Assembly: GCA_016845525.1 (NCBI GenBank)
Contig: JAERSQ010000044.1
Coordinates: 1-36,639 of the forward strand
From: Pseudomonadota bacterium
GTDB lineage: Bacteria; Pseudomonadota; Gammaproteobacteria; Arenicellales; UBA868
Reading direction: 5' to 3'
Length of the DNA stretch: 36,639 nt
Below are positions 16,902 to 26,100 of this stretch, one piece after another. The notes below the pieces were generated by a model, which searched no databases, was not told where the DNA came from, and saw nothing but the letters and a program-made list of their open reading frames with translations. How positions within the stretch are numbered: the first letter of the stretch is position 1; every line of letters starts with the position of its first letter. Both the position numbers and the translations under genes were made by a program.

Positions 16902-19900
16902 GTCCCTGCCTTTTCCCTGAATGTTGTGCCTGGTTTCCGGATACTGCGGGTTGGTTCTCAGCATAATCCCTGTCACCGATGAGCAACTCCGCACCTGCAG
17001 CACCATCCTCACCGAATGCCTTGACTGGCGGGATCGATCCGAATTCAGGATCACAAATATACCGGGCACGGTACAGACCATCTTTCTCGGTCAGTTCAAG
17101 ATCAGCGGGTGCCAGCCGCAGGTCATGCTCACGCTCAAACCAGTCACGAAGAACGTCCTTTACTGCAATCCGCCGCAACAGCCAGACTTCACGGCCGGCC
17201 TCCGACCCTTCCGGGTAAGACAAGAAAGTTTCCCGTTCTCTCATGCCGAGGCAGGTGTAGGCCAGCACCCTGAGCCAGATCTGGGCGCTCTGGGAGAAAT
17301 ACCGCTGCGGAAAGTGCTTCAGGATTCGCCCGTAGGAGGATCCACCGCTGGCAAGAGCATTGTCAGCAGGCACGGTGAGCCGTTTTCCTCCCCCCGGCCA
17401 ACTGACAGCAGCATAATAATCGTTTGGAAAGTCAAAGAACCGGCTGATCAAACCGCGCACCCGGGCTACCACAGCGCCTTCGGTATTGGCGAAATCGAAG
17501 TCTGCCGAGATCTCCTCACCCTTGCGATGGCAGCGCGCGAAACACTGCAGCGTCTTGCCCGGCGCAGGCGGCGGACCGAACCACTCCATGGAGGTTATCT
17601 GTGAGGGATAACTGCCGAAAGAGACCGCACCCTGCTCCAGCAGCCAGACAGCGGCCATTTGTCCTATGCTGTCCATGAGGTACGGCCAAGTCTGGGATAT
17701 TTCATTGTCGGCCGTATCAGCGCTGTCAGTATCAGCCTCCTTACCCGGATCAGATGATGCAATGGTCATGCAAAGATCAGAATCACCGACATAAACGTGG
17801 TCCTTGAGAATCTGGAATGCCGGCCCATGGAACAGGCAGTACCGGTACAGTTCATTCACACTGAAAAGGGGTGTACGCGAGGGCGAACCGGGCGCCCCTT
17901 CAGAGCGGGGAGGCCGGGCACTGGGGAAATGCCGTGCCGTTCGGATCCGGGCGGTGATTGCAGGGCGGGACGATTCCTTAAGCCCCGCGGCAGAAGCGAC
18001 CGTGTATAACTCGCACTCGAACACCCGTTCTTCGGGCTGCAGTTCAACCACCTTAGCCCGACGCTTCTGTTCCCGCACCACAACACGAAGTCGCAACTGA
18101 CCGGTATCAGCGGTAATCCACTGCAGACTGCTGACGTTTTCCGCCGAAACCGCCCGGTACGGATGTCCGGCTACCTCAACCGCTGAGCGCGCCATATATT
18201 CGACTGATGCCGTGAACGGAAGCACCGGCAGTGGCCTGAGTTGAGGTTGACGCTCCGATACCACCCTGCCGAAAGAGTGATCCCGCAGAAACCGGTGTGA
18301 AGCGGCGTCCAGTTGCCACTCGACTGCAGTCTGCCCGCCATTCTGCTGCAGCCTGATAGGCGCATCAGGATACTTCTGCCCGGCCGGTACTGACGATGCT
18401 GCTGAATCCGCCGACTGTCTGACCACGGCACTTTGGGTCCGCGCGCCGATTTGCTGTGTGAATTTCAGCATCAGGCGCTGTTGCTGGCCGAGAAACTCCC
18501 GCATCAGGGAGAAGTGCCCGCTCAGCGCATTCGCCTGGGACCGGCTTTGGTCCGGTCTTTCGGGCATTGAGACCGCCTCAGGTAAAGATGATGACAGAGC
18601 AAGCCGCTTTCTCAGGCCATCCGGCCGAACCGGCGCACCGCGAAGAAAAAATTCAGCCAGCACAGTCTGCAGCTGGCGTACCGGCTCCACACCTTGTTTA
18701 TCTGTCGCGACAGCGAGGGCTTTGCCGCGTCCTACGGTATCCGTAACAAACCCGGTCAGCATTGCTCCTGGACCCACCTCAACAAAAGAACGCACCCCCT
18801 CCCGGGTCAAACGGGTAAGCGCCTCGTGGAATCGAACCGTGTGGGTCCACTGATGCCCCGCCCGCTCCAGAATCACCCGCTTGTGACCGACCGGGAAAAA
18901 ATCGAGCAAGGTTCCGGACAGCAGCGGTACATTGCCCGGCACCACAGCAAGGTCCGCCAAGGTGATCGCTAGCTGTTCCGCCTGCCCTTGATACCAGGAG
19001 GTATGCAGCGGCTCCATGTAAGGCAAGGCCATGGTCACAATGCCGGCTTCCCGATTCAACTGATCGGCTGCTGCCTCTATCGCCTGCGGCTTACCATAAA
19101 GAATGGCATTGTGCGTACTGTTGTCGAACTGCAATGACAATCTTCCAGAGAAAGCCTCTAGCACCTGCTTGAGTGCGCCGCGGAACTCACCATTGACTGC
19201 AATACGCCGGAAGGCTTTTTTTGTGTTTATATCATCGGCCCAAAGTGGGCAATGGCCAAACCGCTGGAGGAGCGAAAGCAGTTCCGCCCGGTCATCCCAC
19301 TTGATGTATCCTCCGCAGATCAGGGCTGCAAGTTCTCCTACGCTGTAACCCATTGCCATATCGCAAGATACGCCGAGTTCCTTCAGGGTCTCCTGAAGCA
19401 GCACGCTGGAGAGCAAGCACGCTGGAATACGCCGAATCTGTTCTTCAGGGGTCATAGTCTGAGACGCTCCGCCGCGACCGGTTTCGCCGCTGCGGTCAAG
19501 CGGCTGACCGGACCCGATACCGTAAGCGCCCGCCAGACTGTCCAGCTCAGCAAAGAAACTGTCGAAGCCGCTGATCTGGCGGCGCCATCTGCCGAGCATG
19601 CCCGGATACTGAGAACCGAATCCTGGAAACAAAAACGCCGTCTTGCCGATCCCGCCTGCGCGGCGCATATCGCCGAAGTAAACACCCGAGGGGGTGCGAA
19701 AGTCTGCGGGGCCATTGGCATCGCTACCGAGCCGCTCCCTGAGTTGTGAAATCTTCGCAGCCAGTTCGTCGGAGGAATCGGCGATGATCCCGGCTCGAAG
19801 CGGGTTTCCGGCGGCCTGCCTGACCGTATCATCAGTAGCCTGGGCTTGAGCAAAATCCTCCTGCCCGAGAGCTGCAAGAGACCGCAGTAACTCTGTCCGG

Positions 19901-19947
19901 TCAGCGCCGGAAGACAGGAAAAGGGTCGGGGACTGGGACACGGGCAT
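16873..19947 (-). CDS. acyltransferase-dehydratase megasynthase subunit with PPTase-like C-terminal remnant
   Basis: About 1024 residues from ATG 19947; numbers below count from a possible GTG at 20019 (24 codons longer). The ATG is preferred because the protein then begins with SPTLFLSSGADRTELL, the usual linker before such AT domains; neither start has a clear Shine-Dalgarno. Domains: AT (about 126-430, FPGFGSQYPGM, Ser226 in GYSVGE, with HTSW where malonyl ATs have AFHS); a DH double hotdog (about 560-840, His581 in RDHSFG, FHGPAFQ, Asp783 in YLMDSIGQ), which supplies the dehydration step missing from the large PKS; and a stretch near 940-965 (WLLRRIAVKDVLRDW) resembling the N-terminal part of integrated 4'-phosphopantetheinyl transferase domains but with no second half. 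It is first in the leftward transcript, with the ACP overlapping it. Confidence 0.85.
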   Translation of the reverse strand: MPVSQSPTLFLSSGADRTELLRSLAALGQEDFAQAQATDDTVRQAAGNPLRAGIIADSSDELAAKISQLRERLGSDANGPADFRTPSGVYFGDMRRAGGIGKTAFLFPGFGSQYPGMLGRWRRQISGFDSFFAELDSLAGAYGIGSGQPLDRSGETGRGGASQTMTPEEQIRRIPACLLSSVLLQETLKELGVSCDMAMGYSVGELAALICGGYIKWDDRAELLSLLQRFGHCPLWADDINTKKAFRRIAVNGEFRGALKQVLEAFSGRLSLQFDNSTHNAILYGKPQAIEAAADQLNREAGIVTMALPYMEPLHTSWYQGQAEQLAITLADLAVVPGNVPLLSGTLLDFFPVGHKRVILERAGHQWTHTVRFHEALTRLTREGVRSFVEVGPGAMLTGFVTDTVGRGKALAVATDKQGVEPVRQLQTVLAEFFLRGAPVRPDGLRKRLALSSSLPEAVSMPERPDQSRSQANALSGHFSLMREFLGQQQRLMLKFTQQIGARTQSAVVRQSADSAASSVPAGQKYPDAPIRLQQNGGQTAVEWQLDAASHRFLRDHSFGRVVSERQPQLRPLPVLPFTASVEYMARSAVEVAGHPYRAVSAENVSSLQWITADTGQLRLRVVVREQKRRAKVVELQPEERVFECELYTVASAAGLKESSRPAITARIRTARHFPSARPPRSEGAPGSPSRTPLFSVNELYRYCLFHGPAFQILKDHVYVGDSDLCMTIASSDPGKEADTDSADTADNEISQTWPYLMDSIGQMAAVWLLEQGAVSFGSYPSQITSMEWFGPPPAPGKTLQCFARCHRKGEEISADFDFANTEGAVVARVRGLISRFFDFPNDYYAAVSWPGGGKRLTVPADNALASGGSSYGRILKHFPQRYFSQSAQIWLRVLAYTCLGMRERETFLSYPEGSEAGREVWLLRRIAVKDVLRDWFEREHDLRLAPADLELTEKDGLYRARYICDPEFGSIPPVKAFGEDGAAGAELLIGDRDYAENQPAVSGNQAQHSGKRQGHAKRRSKID

Positions 19948-20170
19948 TGGTCGGGTTATCCGGCTGCCCAACTTATACAACGTCTGCCTAGATTGGCATC
20001 GCAACAATACTTGGGGCACTATGGGCTTTTACTGCTTACAAATCTGCTATATGGTTCCGCTTATTCCATCCGCTTACCATGAAGGTTTGCATCTTGCGTT
20101 AACTCACATGCTGTCGCGGTCATCTTATCATATGCCCCGGCATCCCTTTAGCCTGTAATTACAACATTCT
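19948..20170 (+). promoter_or_regulatory. divergent control region between the two megasynthase arms
   Basis: About 220 bases (150 if the longer start is used) separate the two oppositely oriented synthase transcripts, so both promoters should lie here. It is AT-richer than the genes around it. I could not assign convincing -35/-10 pairs in either direction. A short inverted repeat (ATGCC-CC-GGCAT, near 20130-20145) is the only symmetric element I noticed, and it is too short to call an operator. Confidence 0.4.
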
Positions 20171-23100
20171 GTGGCATCCAATCAACGCATCTGGTGTCTG
20201 TCCCGCAACAGCAGGGATTCACTCCTGGACGCCCTCCAGGCCAGGGACTTTAATCTAACCGAGGGCACCGTCTGGGAGGATTACCGTTTAGCCATATTGG
20301 CGGGATCCGGCGAGGAGCTCCGTGACCGCTGCGATCAGGCCGTTTCCCTGGTGCTGGAGACCAGCGCTGACCAGTTCAATGCAGGCAACCGGATCTTCTT
20401 TGGCCACCGCCGGGATTCCCGGCCTGCCGGCAGGCTTGCTCTGGTCTTTCCAGGCTACGGGGCGCACTACGCCAACATGCTCTCAGAGCCTTATCAGGCC
20501 TTTGCCGTTGTTAAAGACTGGTTTGACAATCTTTCTGCAGCACATCAGGAGACCTTTCGCGCAAACCCTTTTCTTTTCTCCAGCAGCAGCCGGTCTGAGA
20601 CTGCCCCGACAGGCGGAGAACTGGTTACCGCAACTCTGGTTATGAACCTGGCCATGTCAAAACTGATCAAGGCACTGGAGATCAGGGCTGACTATGCGGT
20701 CGGCCACAGTCACGGCGAAAACGCCGCGCTGGCGGCAGCCGGGATGCTGGTTGACCCGGGCAGTCTGTTTGACACCGTGCGCCAGATCATTGCTGAAGCG
20801 GCTGGGCGCGCTGCACCGCGGCAGATGTTGGCCATGCGCCGAATGCCAGGACTTGAACTCAAACCGCCGCTGCATCTTGCTCTGGATAATTGTCCATCGC
20901 AGATCATAGCCAGCGGTCCTGCTAAAGCTATCGCCGAGCAGGAAGAACAACTCAGGGATACCGGTGAGCTTTGTTTTCGCCTCGACCAGGTTTCAGAACC
21001 GGTGCATACGCCCGACTTTCCCGTTACGGTAGATAGGCTCACCGAGTTGTACCGCACCATCGAATTCCGCACGCCAGCATTCCCGGTGTATTGCTGCCAG
21101 ACCACGCGGCCTTTCTCTGTCCATTCCGCGGAGTTGGTGGATCTGCTTGCACGTCAGTGGCATGAACCCGTTCGCTTCCGCGAGACCATCGAAGCTATGT
21201 ACCGTGATGGTGTACGGACCTTTCTGGAGGTGGGACCGGCCGGCCGGCTGGGCGGATTCATCAGGGATACGCTGCGCGGCCGTGATGTCGTTACGCTCGC
21301 GACAGATCTGGAGAAGCAGCCGGCGATAAGTCAGATTCAGCTTGTTGTGGCGCGGCTTTTCAGCATGGGCTACCCGGTAAACCCCGCTCATGGGATGCTG
21401 AATCCGGCTGTTAAAGATACCAGCGGAAAGTTCGCCCGCGCCAGAACAAAGCGCTCTGCCGTGAAAGAAGTCCCAAGCGGCACGGATATCCAGCGCCAGA
21501 TCGTACAACTCGTTGGCGATTTGCTGGAGATATCCGGCCCGGCCCCGATCGACCCGGACTTGGGCTTTTTTTCTCTTGGTCTGAGCTCTGTTGATGTGAT
21601 CGCTCTGACGGATCGCCTCTCAGAACGTTTAGGGAAGGCCGTTGCGCCGATAACGGCTTTTGACTATCCGACACCGCGCTTGCTCGCCCAATTCCTCGAT
21701 AACCGGACCGATGCTCCGGCCATAGCCGAGGCAGAGCCGCTGATGGCCGACCACTCAGATGACGCTATTGCCATTATTGGTATGGCCTGCCGGCTCCCGG
21801 GTGGCGTCCATACCCCAGAACAGTTCTGGGATCTGCTTGTACACGGTGTGGATGCGATCGGTCCAGCGCCTGCCGACCGCTGGGACGATCACCGCTACAG
21901 CAATGGAATGCAAGACAGCGTGGCCCGGCACGGGGGATTTCTGGGCGATGTGAAAACCTTTGATGCGGCTTTCTTCAATCTCGCGCCACGTGAAGCGATC
22001 ACACTGGATCCGCAACAACGGCTGCTGTTAGAAGTCACCTGGGAGGCGCTCGAAAATGCCGCGATCCCGCCGTCTGATCTTAACGGGGGATCAACCGGTG
22101 TATTTGTCGGCATCAGCAGCCGCGATTATGCCGAACGCCTGAGTCCTGCCGAACGTATCCGCCAGACAGGGTATATCGCGACCGGCAATGCGCCCAGCGC
22201 TGCAGCGGGACGAATCTCGCATTTCCTCGGCACGACAGGACCGAGTCTGTCTGTTGATACCGCGTGCTCATCCTCCCTGGTTGCGGTGGATCTTGCCTGC
22301 AGGTCACTTGCGGACGGTGACAGTGATCTCGCTATCGCCGGGGGAGTCAATCTGATTCTTTCCCCTGAGCTCACCACTTACCTGACCTCAGCGAATGCGC
22401 TGGCGGCAGATGATCGCTGCAAAACATTTGATTCCCGCGCCGACGGCTATGTGCGCTCGGAAGGCTGCGGCGTCGTGGTGCTGAGAAAACTGGGGACAGC
22501 GGTCAAACAAGGCGACACCATACTCGCAGTCATCCGCGGCAGCGCCACCAGCCATACCGGCCACTCCAGCGGCCTCACCGTGCCCAACAGCCGCTCCCAG
22601 GAGAAACTGATCAGACATACGCTGAAACGATCAGGCGTCGCAGCAGAAGAGGTCGGCTGCATCGAAGCCCATGGCACCGGGACCCAACTTGGAGATCCTA
22701 TCGAACTGAACGCTCTGGCGGAAGTCTTTGCCGGTCTGGCTTCGCTACCGGTCGCGTCTGTCAAAACCAATATCGGCCACCTCGAAGCCGCGGCCGGTGT
22801 GGCCGGCCTGATAAAACTGGTGCTTCAGATACAGCACGGGAAGATCACTCCCCATCTGCATTTTGATACCCCGAATCCAGCACTGGACTGGGATCGAACC
22901 CCATTCACCGTCCCCAGAGAACTTGTACCGTGGCCGGAGCGCCCGGGTGTCCGCATCGGCGCGGTCAGTTCCTTTGGCATCAGCGGAACCAACGCCCATG
23001 TGGTCGTCGCCGAAGCACCGGGATCGTCCGCCGGCACCTCCCCGGTAGAGCCAGATTCACATCCCATCCTGACCGTTAGCGCCCGCGATGGGGCAGCGCT

Positions 23101-26100
23101 GAACGCGCTGACCGGGGGCTACCGGAAAGTCCTGCTGAAGCTGCCGGATAGCCGTCTTGCAGACTTCTGTTGCGCCAGCAATATCGGGCGACAACATTTC
23201 TCCCACCGTATTGCGGTTACCGCCCAAACCGCCCGCGATATGGCCGACCAGCTGGTGGAGCCGGGTTCCGCAGCCGCCGAGCCTCTCAATGGCTGTGCAT
23301 TCCTTTTTTCCGGGCAAGGTACCCAGTACCCCGGTATGGGTCATGAGCTGTATCGGTCTGAACCGGTTTTTCGCAACACATTTGATGAATGTGCAGAGCA
23401 CTTTGATCCGTGCCTGAAAAAGCGACTGGCCAAAGTGGTTTTCGGTCAGGACGCTGATGAGCTCGGCCAGACCGGTTACAGCCAACCGGCGATCTTTTCT
23501 CTGCAGACCGCTCTGAGCGCATTATGGGCCGACTGGGGTATAGAAGCAGCTGCGGTTATTGGCCACAGCATTGGCGAATACGCCGCGGCCGTCACAGCAA
23601 AGGCGCTTACTTTAACGGAGGCTGCCACTCTGGTCGGTGCCCGCGCCAGACTGATGCAGTCTCTTCCGGACACCGGACCCGACCGCGGTGGAATGCTGGC
23701 GCTTCGCACGAGTGAAGCTGCGGCTGACCAACTGCTTTCCGAGACCTCCGTTGAGCTTTCGCTGGCAGCAGTAAACGGGCCTCAAAGCATCGTCTTTTCC
23801 GGGCGGAAGACCGATATTGATGCAATGCAAAAAGCGGCGGCCCAGCGTGGAATCGCCTGCACAGCACTGTCGGTATCACATGCCTTTCATTCATCTCTGA
23901 TGACTCCGGTTCTTCACCAATTCCGGGAAATTGCCGAATCTGTGACTCTGGAATTACCCGCTATACCGTTCGTCTCTACCGTAAGCGGGGAGATCGAGAG
24001 TCAAGCCCTGCTCGACCCGGATCTCTGGACTAAGCAGATCAGCGCAACCGTGCGGTTTGCCGATGGTCTCGAAGAGATCAAGCAGACCGGGCTCAACTGC
24101 CACCTGGAAATCGGGCCTGGCATTACCCTGAGTGCGCTGAGCCAGGAGGCAATACCATCGCCCGGTATTCGCCGGCTTTCCTCGCTGCACCCAAAACGAG
24201 ACGCCTACCAACAGATGCACCAAACCCTTGCTGCACTCTACTCCGGCAGGGCATCAGTCGACTGGGTCGCCTTCCATCATGGCAGGAAGCCAAAACGTCT
24301 GGCCCTGCCCAATTATCCCTTTCAGCGGCAAACCTTCTGGATCGACGATCAAATCACCGCCGAGGGCCGGGCTAGCCCCGCCGGAACCACGGAACCGGGT
24401 GCGGACAAGGCGCTATCAATGCAGCCGGCGGCGGCAACACCAGAAGGGCCTGACACGTTGCGGACCTCCCTGCGCAAGAACTCCGACGCCTTGGCTGCCT
24501 ATCTCCGCGAACAGGTCTGCTTGACAATAGGCCTAGCTAAAAACGCCGCATTCGAACCCACCGCCTCGTTCGCTGAACTCGGAATGGACTCGATGATGGC
24601 TGCCATGCTGGCGCATCAGGTCGGCAATACCCTGGGAGCACCGCTGGCTGTCGCAGCTGTCGCACACTGTCAGTCCTTCGGCGAATTCCTTTCACAGGTC
24701 CGTGCAGCCATGACCGGCCAAACCGGGAAAGCAATTGTTCAGGAGGACGGTCCGGATACAGCGGGACCAATGCCGTTGTCTGAAGGACAGCGGGCTTTGT
24801 GGTACCTGTGGCGGCTCGCCCCTGAAAGTACTGCCTATAACCAGTCCTTACCCATCGTGTTAGCCGCAGACCCGGGGGCCGAAGCATTATCGGCTGCGTG
24901 GCACACACTGATCCGACGGCACGAAATGCTGCGGTGCTGTTTTCCGGCCCTGGATGGAGCGCCTGTCGCAACCGTATTGGACAAAGACAGTCAAGTCGAC
25001 TGTCAGTCGATTGACACAGGCGAAAGCCCCGATGAGGTCCTGCAGCTGCTGCTGACGCATCATCACCGACCTTTTGACATTGCATCTGTGCCACCGGTGC
25101 GGATTCGGTCTTTTCACAGCGATCAGGGGGTCACCTCTCTGATAACCATGCACCACATTGTCTGTGACGGCTGGTCACTGGAAATCCTGTATCGGGAGAT
25201 AACCCAACTGCTCCGGGGGCAGCCATTAAGCAAGCTGGCGAACCACTACCGGAACTATGTTGCCTGGGAGAGCACCATGTTGTCCGGGCCTGCGGGAAAA
25301 GCCTTGGCAAACTACTGGCAGGATGCACTTCGGCCACCCTTAGCGGTGACAGAACTGCCTACAGATTTCGCGCGTCCCACTGTACAGACCTACGCGGGAG
25401 AACTGCACAGTAGAAAGCTTGAGCCTGAACTTATCAACAATCTCAAAGCACTTGCACGAGCGCGCCACACGACACTTTTCACTGTGACCCTCGCCGGCTG
25501 GTTTCTGCTGTTGTACCAGTACAGCGGCAACTCCGACCTGATGGTGTCAACACCGACTGCGGGCCGTTCACAGTCAGACCAGGCAGATGTCGTGGGTTAT
25601 TTCGTTAATCCCGTACTCATCCGTATAGAGATAGATCCCGAGCACCGCGTCACCGAGTTTCTCGACCTCATCAGTGAGCGCTCACGTGACGCCATGGCGC
25701 ACGCGGACTTTCCTTTTCCACTGCTTGCCCAACTCATCAACCCCGTTCGCGACCCGGGCCGCTCGCCGCTGACGAATATCTCGTTCAATTATGTCGCTGA
25801 TCTGGAAGCGATCCGGACGGATCACACCGCCGAGTGTTCTGTCGTCGATATCCCGCAAGCCGCTGGCAAATTTGACCTTACCGCGAACATTGTCGAACAC
25901 CTCCGACAACCTATGATGTCTTTGGGATACAACCGGGATCTGTTCCGGGAAGAGACGATTGCGCAGATGGCGGCGGATCTCGAAACGATTCTTTCCGGAT
26001 TTGTCAGCAGCCCCGAAAAGACAATTGCAAGCCTGCCGCTCGGCCGAAACACTGCAAAACCCGTGCCGATCGGCGCAATGCCGGAAACAGCACGCCTGCC

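Noticed and set aside
16902-17081. 60-codon upstream extension of the ACP frame
   Set aside because: It overlies the AT-DH gene in another frame and has no ACP-like sequence; ATG 16901 has a ribosome site.
16921-17604. 227-residue plus-strand frame
   Set aside because: It is antisense to the AT-DH coding sequence, with no domain or ribosome site.
20130-20170. Possible -10 element TATCAT and others in the divergent region
   Set aside because: No -35 box at acceptable spacing was found in either direction, so no promoter was called precisely.
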